17,341 nucleotides of DNA. Origin: Baffinella frigidus (lineage: Eukaryota > Cryptophyceae > Cryptomonadales > Baffinellaceae). Below the pieces are notes generated by a model, which did not search any database, was not told the origin of the DNA, and saw only the letters and a program-made list of their open reading frames with translations. Of this stretch, positions 14,593 through 17,000 are shown one piece after another. Numbering within the stretch: the stretch's first letter is position 1; each line of letters begins with the position of its first letter. A program made the translations under genes and the position numbers. Where the stretch lies: positions 536,432-553,772 of the forward strand of contig MU646475.1 in the NCBI GenBank assembly GCA_026770585.1, given 5' to 3'.

Positions 14593-16854
14593 TGGTCGCT
14601 GAGACTGCTTCCCAGGGTTCGAAGGTCATGTCACCCATCTCCCGAAACCTCAACTCTCAACCTAATCCAGGCCCTGAACCCTGAACCTGATCCTTGAACC
14701 CTAAATCCTAAACCTGAACCCTGAACCCTGAACACCAAACCCTGAACCCTGAACCCTGAACCCTGAATCCTAAACCTGAACCCTGAACCCTGAACCTCGA
14801 ACACCAAACCCTAAACCCTAAACCCCAAACCCCAAACCCCAAACCCCACGCCTCAAACCTCAAACCCCAACCCTCAATTCCTAAACCCCAACAGGTGATG
14901 TTGAAGCAGTGCCACACGATGCGCTACTGGCTCTCCCTCGTCTAAACCCTAAACCATGAACCCTAACACAGGCATCGAACCCTAAATAAACCCTGAACCC
15001 TGCATTGTAAACACGCACGCGGTACCCAAAACCCGGAACCTGAAAGCCGGAACCCAAAACCTGGAACCCAAAACCCGGAACCCAAAACCCGGAACCCAAA
15101 ACCCGGAACCCAAAACCCGGAACCCAAAACCCGGAACCCAAACCCCGGAACCCAAAACCCGGAGCCCAAAACCCGGAACCCGAAAGCCGGAATTCACCCA
15201 TAACCCCAAATCCTCAACTGCACACCGACTTTGACCCTTGACTCCAAACCCCAAACCCTGAACCCCAACAGGTTATGTTGAAGCTGTGCCACACGATGCG
15301 CTACTGGCTCTCCCTCGACACCAAAGAGGCAAACACCCTAAGCCCATTATTGAAAATATACCCTACACCCTAAACCCATTATTGAAAATACACCCTACAC
15401 CCTAAACCCATATTGAAAATATACCCGAAATTTGAAAGCCGCAACCCTAAACCCAAAACCCAAAACCTAAAACCCAAAACCCAAAACCCAAACACTCCAC
15501 CCGAAATCCGAAATCCGCAACCCGAAACCCGAAATCCTGAATCAGGAACCCTGAACCCTGGATCCTGGACCCGAAACCCGAGACATGGAACCCGAGACCC
15601 GTAACCCATGACCCGAAACCCGGAATCTAAAATCCCAAACCCCCACCCCCATCCCCAACACCCCAAACCCCCAACCCCACACCCCAAACCCCCGAAACCC
15701 GAGACAAGAAACCCGAGACCCGTAACCCAAGACTCGAAACCCGGAATCCGAAACCCCAACCCTCAAACCCCAAACCCCAAATCCCAAACCCCAAGCCCTA
15801 AACCCCAAACCCTAAACCGCAACCCCCAAACCCCAAACCCCAATTCACAAACCCTTAACCCCGAACCCCAAACAGTTGTGCGTGGTGCTGCTGGTGAATG
15901 AATACGAGGATGTGTCCCGCACCAAGAACATGGCTCTCTCAGGTTTCGAGCCTTGTTTACTTTGTTTTCAAATCCGAAACCCTAGGACCTGACACCTAGC
16001 ACCTAGATCCTAAACTACAAACCCCAAACATAACTTTCAACCTCAAGCACGACGAACGGGGCCCTCTTAGGTGAGAATCTAAACCCTAAACTCTAAACCC
16101 TAAACCCCTGAAACCCTAAAACTCAAACCGGAACTATCATCCGACACATTAACCCTGAACCCTAAACCCTAAACCTGAAACCATGAGACCTCAATCCTGA
16201 ATCCCAAACCCCTGTACTCTGAACCTCAAACCCCACACCCTACCCCCCAAAACCTACACCCCCCAAACCCCAAAACCCAAAACCTGACAGGCAAGGTCCG
16301 GGTAGCGCTTCCGTACCCGTGCTTCTCAGCACTCAATTCGTTCCTGCCCGGACCCACCCTCACCTCGACACCCCAAACCCCAAACCTCAACCCTCAAACC
16401 CCAAACACCAAACACCAAACACCAAACCTCAAACCCCAAACTCCAAAACCCAAACCCCGAACCCCGAACAGACAAGATGCGGGCAGCGCTTACTCACGCG
16501 TACTTCTCAGCACTCAATTCGTTCCTGCCCGGATCCACCCTCGCCTCGAAACCCGCTTCGGCGGGCCACACATGTAGTTTCACAGCCCATTTTGTACCGG
16601 GGAACGGCTGTACATGTGGATGTATAGCCAACCCCCGAACCCCGAACAGGTAAGATCCGTGCGCCGCCCGGACCCGAATCCCGAAACCCACCACCCCCCT
16701 CTTCTCTAAACCCGAAATCTCAAACACAGGCAAGGTGCGGGCAGCGCTTACGTTCGCGTGCTTCTCAGCGCTCAACTCGTTCCTCTCTGACTTTGACCGG
16801 TATGGGTCCATCGCGGCGGCCCGCCCGCTGGAGCAGCGCCGCAAGACTGTTCAG
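94..16854 (+). CDS. PTEN/tensin-like phosphatase-C2 gene, 19 exons, partial at both ends
   Basis: Join of 404-505, 1554-1685, 2429-2475, 3150-3217, 4641-4735, 6346-6420, 7469-7522, 8488-8574, 10209-10304, 10745-10788, 10875-10908, 11092-11134, 12122-12174, 12506-12568, 13635-13742, 14336-14377, 15272-15328, 15876-15942 and 16730-16854 (1392 nt, 464 codons, no stop). The span starts at 94 because an alternative first exon copy lies at 94-195. All junction phases agree. Domains seen by eye: end of a PTEN-like phosphatase domain (VAVPSQ, then YYKYLEDLN), a PTEN/tensin-type C2 domain ([50 protein letters not shown]), an unrecognised linker, then the start of a second phosphatase-like domain. Family members act on phosphoinositides or phosphoproteins at membranes, or are catalytically dead scaffolds; which applies here is unknown. 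No start codon, promoter or poly(A) signal was identified. An alternative is two genes, the first ending at the TAA at 10790. Confidence 0.68.
221..320. mobile_element. Short inverted-repeat element (MITE-like) between exon-1 copies
   Basis: The left end TTATCCCTTAAGTGG (222-236) pairs with the right end (305-319, reverse complement TTATCCCTCAAGGGG) at 13 of 15 positions. The inside holds a duplicated ggtcctag and the small hairpin ccctacggtaggg. There is no coding capacity, and no clear target duplication was seen. Confidence 0.45.
404..505 (+). CDS. Exon 1: end of PTEN-like phosphatase domain (VPSQ motif)
   Basis: Acceptor ttgctggtacag, donor gtgcgc, phase 0 to 0, 34 codons. It ends [19 protein letters not shown]-family phosphatase domains have a VTIPSQ motif just before the helix that leads into C2, and the next exon here starts with that kind of Tyr-rich helix. 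This copy lies closest to exon 2 and was used in the join. The catalytic loop of this first domain must lie upstream of the window, so its activity cannot be judged. Confidence 0.6.
506..1553 (+). pseudogene. Intron 1 with decayed exon-2 copies
   Basis: Contains a short CCCTAAA tract (534-600) and several partial copies of exon 2. Acceptor plus start (GATCTGTAC or GATCTGCAC) occurs at 745, 1003 and 1488. A diverged body at 893-967 reads [15 protein letters not shown] and runs to LEIF. A nearly intact copy at 1372-1452 reads [20 protein letters not shown] and ends FDCIF. Two copies break at the same place, after ATCTTC, and pass into the same downstream sequence (tcacttttYtcac), marking a tandem-duplication joint inside the exon. 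Confidence 0.7.
1108..1165 (-). mobile_element. Fragment of inverted-repeat family B
   Basis: Shares ccgtaggaacctccctatg and following bases with the more complete members at 6170-6313 and 12966-13129. It is an internal part only, without the terminal repeats. Confidence 0.5.
1554..1685 (+). CDS. Exon 2: phosphatase-C2 junction and first C2 strand
   Basis: Acceptor tcctcgcag, donor gtaaca, 44 codons, phase 0 to 0. It starts [11 protein letters not shown], like the helix after the PSQ motif in PTEN. It then runs [19 protein letters not shown] and ends SLCRP. The pattern of a hydrophobic strand, H-x-I/V-P, a D/N-x-x-G turn and CRP is the first strand pair of tensin, formin and auxilin C2 domains. 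This is the clearest family signature in the window and the only complete copy in a tandem set of five or more. Confidence 0.75.
1686..1925 (+). repeat. Degenerate telomere-like tract (intron 2)
   Basis: Heptamer variants of CCCTAAA, many changed to CCGTAAA. It is followed to 2270 by pyrimidine-rich unique sequence with several copies of gtcaactttc. An 85-base element begins near 2075. Confidence 0.85.
2075..2145 (+). repeat. 85-base dispersed element, copy 1
   Basis: Shares ctctcgatacaggtccta and cccttgagc...gagttgagtgatat with copies at 3995-4077 (reverse), 8755-8848 and 12940-13165 (interrupted). Confidence 0.6.
2295..2409 (+). repeat. Five short tandem repeats before exon 3
   Basis: The unit is aagggcgtcaacttaccaccc, about 24-28 bases, repeated five times with small changes; the fourth copy reads aagcgcgtgaactttcc. 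It ends about 20 bases before the exon 3 acceptor. Confidence 0.8.
2429..2475 (+). CDS. Exon 3: C2 second strand
   Basis: Acceptor ttttcag, donor gtgaac; 15 codons plus two bases. It reads [15 protein letters not shown]. Joined to CRP of exon 2 it gives [11 protein letters not shown], which mirrors the CRPY-hydrophobic-x-hydrophobic-Y-x-G pattern of the family. Phase 0 to 2. It follows a short tandem repeat at 2295-2409. Confidence 0.68.
2478..3148 (+). repeat. Long telomere-like tract filling intron 3
   Basis: About 670 bases of CCCTAAA/CCCTGAA/CCCCAAA heptamers. The first half is rich in the 14-mer ccctgaaccccaaa and the second half in near-perfect CCCTAAA runs (about 2925-3015 and 3085-3115). 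It ends at the exon 4 acceptor. Translating the reverse strand gives only Gly/Phe/Arg/Val repeats, not a gene. Confidence 0.92.
3150..3217 (+). CDS. Exon 4: variable C2 loop
   Basis: Acceptor aaactag, donor gtttga. One base, 22 codons, one base: [20 protein letters not shown] then FE. It is polar and loop-like. Its support is the phase: exon 3 leaves two bases and exon 5 needs one, and this exon supplies exactly 2 to 1. It sits at the abrupt end of a 670-base telomere-like tract. Confidence 0.6.
3240..3758 (+). repeat. Tandem pair of a ~330-base repeat in intron 4
   Basis: Copies start at about 3253 and 3570 with atcgggactaagggctagag and share gagcgtgtttggttg, gtctttctatga, gagttgac and cggccggttcgcgtctcgc. 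The first copy carries an inner array of gaattaatct-like decamers (3380-3450). A third partial copy lies at about 3940-4225, split by other insertions. Confidence 0.82.
3759..3930. mobile_element. 172-base inverted-repeat element (family A), copy 1
   Basis: It begins ccacgcaagagtgtagggc and ends with the exact reverse complement: a 19-base perfect terminal inverted repeat. The centre has the 22-base palindrome at 3795-3816 (aaatagtag, then aattctactattt). It interrupts a copy of the 330-base repeat. GA lies on both sides, a possible 2-base target duplication. It has no ORF of its own, so it looks like a non-autonomous (MITE) element. Confidence 0.85.
3966..4106 (-). mobile_element. 85-base element flanked by a 29-base direct repeat
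   Basis: The segment 3966-3994 (starting aaagaattcctgagttgg) is repeated exactly at 4078-4106. Between them (3995-4077) lies the reverse-strand copy of the 85-base element, ending with a GAA-rich end (aataaagaagaag). The direct repeats could be a long target duplication or a recombination product. Confidence 0.75.
4280..4581 (+). pseudogene. Three truncated upstream copies of exon 5
   Basis: Copies at 4280-4329, 4398-4447 and 4532-4581 each have the ccag acceptor and read [10 protein letters not shown]...YHV. Each stops at exactly the same base, after CACGTC, where TGA or TAA follows. Each is preceded by its own CCCTAAA-like tract. They cannot serve as complete exons because no donor follows. 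Confidence 0.82.
4641..4735 (+). CDS. Exon 5: C2 core strand (GDVVITCYH)
   Basis: Acceptor tacgccag, donor gtccac; two bases plus 31 codons, phase 1 to 0. [15 protein letters not shown] matches the family's P-x-x-V-x-GDV-x-hydrophobic-x-hydrophobic-x-H strand. It continues [16 protein letters not shown], an insertion relative to the usual spacing before the next strand. It is the fourth copy of its 5' half, and the only one that continues to a donor. Confidence 0.72.
4891..4935 (+). pseudogene. 3' half of exon 5, downstream copy
   Basis: The 45 bases encoding [15 protein letters not shown] are repeated with a GT donor but with no AG acceptor in front. A more diverged copy ([13 protein letters not shown], donor gttact) lies at 5228-5266. 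The sequence between 4736 and 4890 is otherwise unassigned, with a patch (4775-4815) loosely like inverted-repeat family B. Confidence 0.75.
4943..5060. mobile_element. 118-base inverted-repeat element (family C)
   Basis: The left arm ccgctactgaaccttcctag (4943 on) pairs with the right arm ending at 5060 over about 36 bases with few mismatches (reverse complement starts ccgctactgaacctccctgg). It sits directly behind the 3' copy of exon 5. Confidence 0.75.
5057..5177. mobile_element. 120-base inverted-repeat element (family D) abutting family C
   Basis: The left arm cgggaacatgtttaatttgg (5058 on) pairs with the right arm ending cccg near 5177 (reverse complement cgggaacatgtttattttga). The inside has the palindrome actaaatttagt. 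It shares its CGGG end with the neighbouring element, so one may have inserted at the end of the other. Confidence 0.65.
5177..5350 (-). repeat. Telomere-like tracts in both orientations
   Basis: 5177-5224 carries GGGTTTAGGG-type repeats, the orientation opposite to most tracts here. 5275-5350 returns to the CCCTAAA orientation. The exon-5 fragment at 5228-5266 lies between them. Confidence 0.75.
5355..5430 (+). repeat. Tandem pair of a ~38-base unit
   Basis: gaacattctaaagttaagta and the following ttggattgtttcttc are repeated once with two or three changes at about 5393-5428. No function suggested. Confidence 0.75.
5495..5666. mobile_element. 172-base inverted-repeat element (family A), copy 2
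   Basis: Same length and ends as the copy at 3759-3930, with a few internal substitutions; one of them weakens the central palindrome. It is flanked by TA on each side (tta/element/tag), a possible TA target duplication. Together with the GA flanks of copy 1 this suggests a 2-base duplication, as for Tc1/mariner-like elements. Confidence 0.85.
5733..6115 (+). repeat. CCCTCAA array and telomere-like DNA in intron 5
   Basis: About nine perfect CAACCCT units at 5742-5800, then mixed heptamers. A repeated non-telomeric motif (aacttctttcgttgccgtta and gattTcgttgccgtcagaac, each followed by ctgaaa and ggctYcaaca or ggctctcac) appears near 5700 and 5968. 5854-5888 is a broken copy of the exon 6 start without an AG acceptor. 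Confidence 0.8.
6113..6163 (+). pseudogene. Upstream truncated copy of exon 6
   Basis: It has the same gctag acceptor as exon 6 but one extra A (gagaaaggtc) that breaks the frame. It stops inside the exon at gatcttccgcacc, where the inverted-repeat element of family B begins. Confidence 0.75.
6170..6313 (-). mobile_element. Inverted-repeat element family B, reverse copy
   Basis: The ends gcgggttacgaaggggtttt and ttcgaaatcccttcgaag are imperfect inverted repeats. Reverse-complemented, the sequence lines up with 12966-13129, including gttacctt, cgtaggaa, cctatg and aggggttatt. It lies between a broken and the intact copy of exon 6. Confidence 0.65.
6346..6420 (+). CDS. Exon 6: C2 strand ([10 protein letters not shown])
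   Basis: Acceptor aacgctag, donor gtatgg, 25 codons, phase 0 to 0. It starts [12 protein letters not shown], then [13 protein letters not shown]. This is equivalent to the FRxQFHTGxI strand of tensin, auxilin and formin C2 domains, with HV in place of HT. It is flanked on both sides by broken copies. Confidence 0.7.
6421..7468 (+). pseudogene. Intron 6 with four donor-side copies of exon 6
   Basis: Fragments at 6567-6603, 6681-6718, 6874-6914 and 7071-7098 carry the 3' part of exon 6 (IFRICFH...), the first two with the gtatggtgtc donor, but no acceptor. Telomere-like heptamers fill the rest. Local variants include ccagaaa (7223-7255), CCATAAA (7265-7305) and CCCGAAA/CCCGAAT runs (7340-7410). 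Confidence 0.75.
7469..7522 (+). CDS. Exon 7: C2 'DLD' helix
   Basis: Acceptor aaacgcag, donor gtacgg, 18 codons, phase 0 to 0. It reads [18 protein letters not shown]. The K-x-DLD-x-A motif directly after the FHxG strand is typical of PTEN-family C2 domains. An alternative acceptor 12 nt downstream (aaccag) would also keep the frame. No duplicate copies were seen. Confidence 0.7.
7705..8355 (+). pseudogene. Five truncated upstream copies of exon 8
   Basis: Copies start at 7705, 7905, 8089, 8200 and 8290, each behind an (a)tag acceptor and reading APE(T/S)(T/I)KE. The copies at 7705-7773 and 8290-8355 both stop after RDFK and run into the same sequence (ccacacaattttgaccccc). The duplicated unit therefore includes the intron and the 5' part of the exon; the period between these two is about 585 bases. 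Between them are cataacctnaagtgaac-like short repeats. Confidence 0.82.
7991..8034 (+). repeat. TTGAC hairpin repeat
   Basis: tcaagttgacattctggag ... atccgtcaactttgg forms a stem of about 8-10 bases around a ~24-base loop. Related copies lie at about 7538-7580, 11168-11212, 11276-11320, 12631-12674 and 12800-12845, with an inverted one inside 9051-9140. The conserved core is AAGTTGACA and its complement. Confidence 0.72.
8488..8574 (+). CDS. Exon 8: last C2 strand ([10 protein letters not shown])
   Basis: Acceptor gattatag, donor gtcttt (weak), 29 codons, phase 0 to 0. It starts [18 protein letters not shown] and ends [11 protein letters not shown], which resembles NFKVKLYFTK that closes the PTEN C2 domain. 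Several near-identical upstream copies share the acceptor but stop before or at RDFK. Confidence 0.7.
8575..8850 (+). repeat. Start of intron 8: A/T-rich sequence, CTT microsatellite and 85-base element
   Basis: Short duplicated gtgcgtatcgtttaaaa (8599-8640), a CTT run at about 8745-8772, then the 85-base element (8755-8848) with ctctcgatacaggtcctagg and gagccttgagttgagtgata. No gene seen. Confidence 0.7.
8851..9242 (+). pseudogene. Downstream exon-8 copies and an inverted copy
   Basis: 8900-8950 reads [17 protein letters not shown]; 9192-9242 reads [17 protein letters not shown]. Both keep the 3' half but have lost clear splice sites. Three copies of a ctgagtccttccggaatagc motif (about 8857, 9021, 9148) link them. 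9051-9140 is the reverse complement of 7922-8011, 90 bases, including the exon start and the TTGAC hairpin. Confidence 0.75.
9243..9478 (+). repeat. Telomere-like tracts before the exon 9 array
   Basis: 9243-9312 is in GGGTTTAGGG orientation and 9378-9478 in CCCTAAA orientation, with about 65 bases of unique sequence between. The facing orientation could form a long stem. Confidence 0.82.
9479..10066 (+). pseudogene. Three truncated upstream copies of exon 9
   Basis: 9479-9551 reads [20 protein letters not shown] and on to TAL. 9753-9809 reads [19 protein letters not shown]. 9995-10066 reads [20 protein letters not shown] then STAL. All have a cag acceptor and none has a donor. Copies 1 and 3 break after GCGCTC into the same (a)aatacatatacgga. 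Spacing shrinks towards exon 9 (274, 242, 214 bases). Confidence 0.82.
9555..10165. repeat. TA-rich microsatellites between exon-9 copies
   Basis: Long (TA)n runs at about 9585-9655, 9898-9962 and 10088-10110, mixed with acatata and gtatata words. They give spurious Tyr/Ile open frames on both strands. Confidence 0.9.
10209..10304 (+). CDS. Exon 9: linker after C2, unrecognised
   Basis: Acceptor tatatcag, donor gtgaga, 32 codons, phase 0 to 0. It starts [20 protein letters not shown] and ends [11 protein letters not shown]: a charged segment followed by a short helix. No known domain was recognised. It is the fourth and only complete copy of a tandem set separated by TA-rich microsatellites. 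Substitutions between copies leave the frame open, as expected for coding ancestry. Confidence 0.6.
10305..10744 (+). repeat. CCCGGAA/CCCGAAA-variant tract (intron 9)
   Basis: Heptamers are mainly cccgaaa and cccggaa, unlike neighbouring introns. 10427-10450 is an exact 24-base copy of the exon 9 3' end (atgctcaactccatgcacgc) followed by gtt, with no acceptor. A duplicated atatgtccttaacccg lies at 10470-10503. Confidence 0.85.
10745..10788 (+). CDS. Exon 10: helical linker
   Basis: Acceptor tttcacag, donor gtaaac; 14 codons plus two bases, phase 0 to 2. It reads [14 protein letters not shown] plus AT. If the donor is not used, the next codons are ATG TAA, so a C-terminus LYM-stop is possible. 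The splice is preferred because exon 11 accepts exactly this phase. Confidence 0.52.
10789..11091 (+). repeat. CCCTAAA and CCCCAAA tracts around microexon 11
   Basis: 10789-10872 is mostly CCCTAAA; 10918-11091 is mostly CCCCAAA and CCCCAGA. Exon 11 is the only non-repeat island. Confidence 0.85.
10875..10908 (+). CDS. Exon 11: 34-nt microexon
   Basis: Acceptor aaaccag, donor gtatac; one base plus 11 codons ([11 protein letters not shown]), phase 2 to 0. It is a non-telomeric island between two heptamer-like tracts. The other frames would also be open, so support comes from splice sites and phase rather than from homology. Confidence 0.5.
11092..11134 (+). CDS. Exon 12: linker before second phosphatase-like domain
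   Basis: Acceptor caaacag, donor gtgtgt; 14 codons plus one base ([14 protein letters not shown]), phase 0 to 1. It follows a CCCCAAA-rich tract. Amphipathic; no family recognised. Confidence 0.55.
11135..11893 (+). repeat. Intron 12 part 1: hairpin repeats, stem-loop, CACGTG repeats
   Basis: Two copies of the TTGAC hairpin (11168-11212, 11276-11320) share ggctggtttcgcggtgcg-type loops. 11637-11682 is a stem-loop with a perfect 13-base stem (actcacatcggcg and its complement) and a 20-base loop. 11694-11738 has two copies of gggtcacgtgactcccgtgg. 11470-11491 and 11760-11776 carry the exon 13 acceptor, alone or with only the exon start. Confidence 0.72.
11895..11947 (+). pseudogene. Upstream exon-13 copy lacking a donor
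   Basis: Encodes the same [17 protein letters not shown] as exon 13, with silent changes, and has the ccccccag acceptor. The GTATGC donor is replaced by GAAGAG, so translation would run on into unrelated codons (EEILLRPP). The rest of intron 12 (11948-12121) is unique sequence with a repeated ctgataaagtggtg. Confidence 0.78.
12122..12174 (+). CDS. Exon 13: N-terminus of second phosphatase-like domain
   Basis: Acceptor gcgccccctag, donor gtatgc; two bases plus 17 codons: [17 protein letters not shown]. Joined to exon 14 it reads [19 protein letters not shown], which resembles the DLDLTYI-x-x-I-IAMGFP start of PTEN. It is the last of a set of tandem copies, each preceded by the same gcgcccccYag acceptor. 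Confidence 0.62.
12175..12505 (+). repeat. CCCTGAA then CCCCAAA tract (intron 13)
   Basis: 12195-12305 is almost pure ccctgaa; 12400-12505 is almost pure ccccaaa/ccccaat. There is a clear switch of variant within one intron. Confidence 0.88.
12506..12568 (+). CDS. Exon 14: RIYMMGFP motif
   Basis: Acceptor ccccag, donor gtactt, 21 codons, phase 0 to 0: [20 protein letters not shown] then K. The R-I-x-x-MGFP core matches the conserved start of PTEN, auxilin and formin phosphatase-like domains. Two downstream copies keep the 3' part and the donor but no acceptor. Confidence 0.68.
12702..12923 (+). pseudogene. Two donor-side copies of exon 14
   Basis: 12702-12752 reads [17 protein letters not shown] and 12873-12923 reads [17 protein letters not shown]. 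Each keeps the gtac donor and has no AG acceptor. Each is preceded by gcaaaagttgacg and a TTGAC hairpin, then gtggtaccaatcta. Confidence 0.8.
12940..13165 (+). mobile_element. 85-base element interrupted by inverted-repeat family B
   Basis: ttattactctcgaagcaggt and the matching half (ggcccttgagccttgagttg) are the two halves of the 85-base element. They are split at 12966-13129 by a ~164-base element with inverted ends (acacagcggacttcgaaggg and its imperfect complement). A piece of the family B right end (aatcccttcgtagccagc) also occurs at 13292-13309. Confidence 0.75.
13166..13634 (+). pseudogene. Upstream exon-15 copies and an ACGTTCGTTG repeat
   Basis: 13359-13430 has the cacag acceptor and reads [20 protein letters not shown], then NATF, before breaking. 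An acceptor-only copy lies near 13234 (ccgttccacagggga). 13438-13530 has four copies of tccacaaacgttcgttgtc, and cccagacttRcaac is repeated at about 13458, 13532 and 13555. Confidence 0.75.
13635..13742 (+). CDS. Exon 15: phosphatase-like strand (FLVWNLS)
   Basis: Acceptor gtttcacag, donor gttatg, 36 codons, phase 0 to 0. It starts [20 protein letters not shown] and continues [16 protein letters not shown]. It follows the family pattern: an acidic helix, then Y-x-hydrophobic-x-NLS, Y/F-D-x-S-x-F and QV. A truncated copy lies upstream and a diverged 3' copy lies downstream. Confidence 0.7.
13743..14026 (+). pseudogene. Donor-side copy of exon 15
   Basis: 13915-13998 reads [20 protein letters not shown], then DGFRLGDQ, followed by the same gttatg donor as exon 15. 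There is no AG acceptor in front; a run of C precedes it. It is clearly diverged from exon 15, so the duplication is older. Confidence 0.75.
14027..14335 (+). repeat. CCCCTAA then CCCTAAA tract (end of intron 15)
   Basis: 14050-14155 is mostly ccccctaac/cccctaa-type; 14170-14270 is near-perfect CCCTAAA; then CCCCAAA up to the exon 16 acceptor. Confidence 0.88.
14336..14377 (+). CDS. Exon 16: strand and acidic loop
   Basis: Acceptor cgatgcag, donor gtgctg, 14 codons, phase 0 to 0: [14 protein letters not shown]. This corresponds to the V-x-x-FPWPDHxPP-x-L-E segment of the family. The W and the D at the DH position are kept but the His is Ser. Choosing the GT inside the longer open stretch gives both a canonical donor and a near-gapless alignment length. 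Confidence 0.65.
14378..14894 (+). repeat. Intron 16: reversed TTGAGGG array, exon-16 echo, CCCTGAA tract
   Basis: 14475-14592 is in G-rich orientation, ending in about eight TTGAGGG units. 14597-14644 is a diverged copy of exon 16's 3' part with donor (cccagggttcgaag/gtcatg). 14650-14890 is CCCTGAA/CCCCAAA. Confidence 0.8.
14895..14939 (+). pseudogene. Upstream truncated copy of exon 17
   Basis: Acceptor caacag, reads [15 protein letters not shown], then breaks into tctaaaccc with no donor. It is nearly identical to exon 17 (Q/L change). Confidence 0.8.
14941..15271 (+). repeat. CCCAAAACCCGGAA array (end of intron 16)
   Basis: 15025-15190 repeats the 14-mer cccaaaacccggaa about 10 times. 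This higher-order unit is not seen in other introns. Confidence 0.88.
15272..15328 (+). CDS. Exon 17: helix before the catalytic loop
   Basis: Acceptor ccaacag; the donor is GC (gag/gcaaac). 19 codons, phase 0 to 0: [19 protein letters not shown]. It matches the family helix ending C-x-x-M-x-x-WLS followed by D-P-x-N. It is the second copy; the first, at 14895-14939, stops after WLSL. Confidence 0.68.
15329..15875 (+). repeat. Intron 17: 38-base triplicate and variant heptamers
   Basis: aaacccattattgaaaata with caccctacaccc is repeated three times at 15338-15425. Then CCCAAAA (15450-15490), CCCGAAA/CCCGAGA (15500-15630 and 15690-15745) and CCCCAAA (15640-15870) follow. Confidence 0.85.
15876..15942 (+). 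CDS. Exon 18: degenerate catalytic-loop region
   Basis: Acceptor ccaaacag, donor gtttcg; 22 codons plus one base, phase 0 to 1. It starts [20 protein letters not shown]. Active family members have VVVIHCKAGKGRTG here. The hydrophobic strand CVVLLV is present but the HC pair is not, and an insertion-like stretch follows. No duplicates of this exon were seen. Confidence 0.6.
15943..16290 (+). repeat. Intron 18 start: loose telomere-like DNA
   Basis: Degenerate CCCTAAA and CCCCAAA heptamers with a short unique island (16045-16075). No gene seen. Confidence 0.75.
16291..16676 (+). pseudogene. Three truncated upstream copies of exon 19
   Basis: 16291-16356 ([20 protein letters not shown]) and 16472-16537 ([20 protein letters not shown]) keep the acceptor and break at the same place, into ggaYccaccctc. 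16649-16676 has only a start and an internal deletion. CCCCAAA/CACCAAA repeats separate them. 16538-16630 is unique sequence. Confidence 0.82.
16730..16854 (+). CDS. Exon 19: GKVRAAL helix, end of visible gene
   Basis: Acceptor aaacacag, donor gtgttt; two bases plus 41 codons, phase 1 to 0. The junction gives [20 protein letters not shown], which can be laid over GKGRTGVMICAYLL of PTEN, keeping the Arg. It continues [19 protein letters not shown] and ends KTVQ. An exon with the phase of exon 1 (0) would follow outside the window. Confidence 0.65.
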
Positions 16855-16884
16855 GTGTTTTGGGGTTGAGGGGGGGTGGGGGTT

Positions 16885-16937
16885 GGGGGGTTCTCTCTCT
16901 CTCTCTATCTTTCTCTCTCTCTCTATCTATCTATCTA

Positions 16938-17000
<63 letters not shown>
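16885..17000 (+). repeat. CT/CTTT/CTAT microsatellite
   Basis: About 110 bases of (ct)n with cttt and ctat interruptions, running directly into the gcgccgcaagaccgtccag copy of the exon 19 end. It forms a strong pyrimidine tract. Confidence 0.92.

Noticed and set aside
14650-15870. CRISPR-like array
   Set aside because: Repeats are contiguous heptamers or 14-mers with no unique spacers, in a eukaryotic intron.
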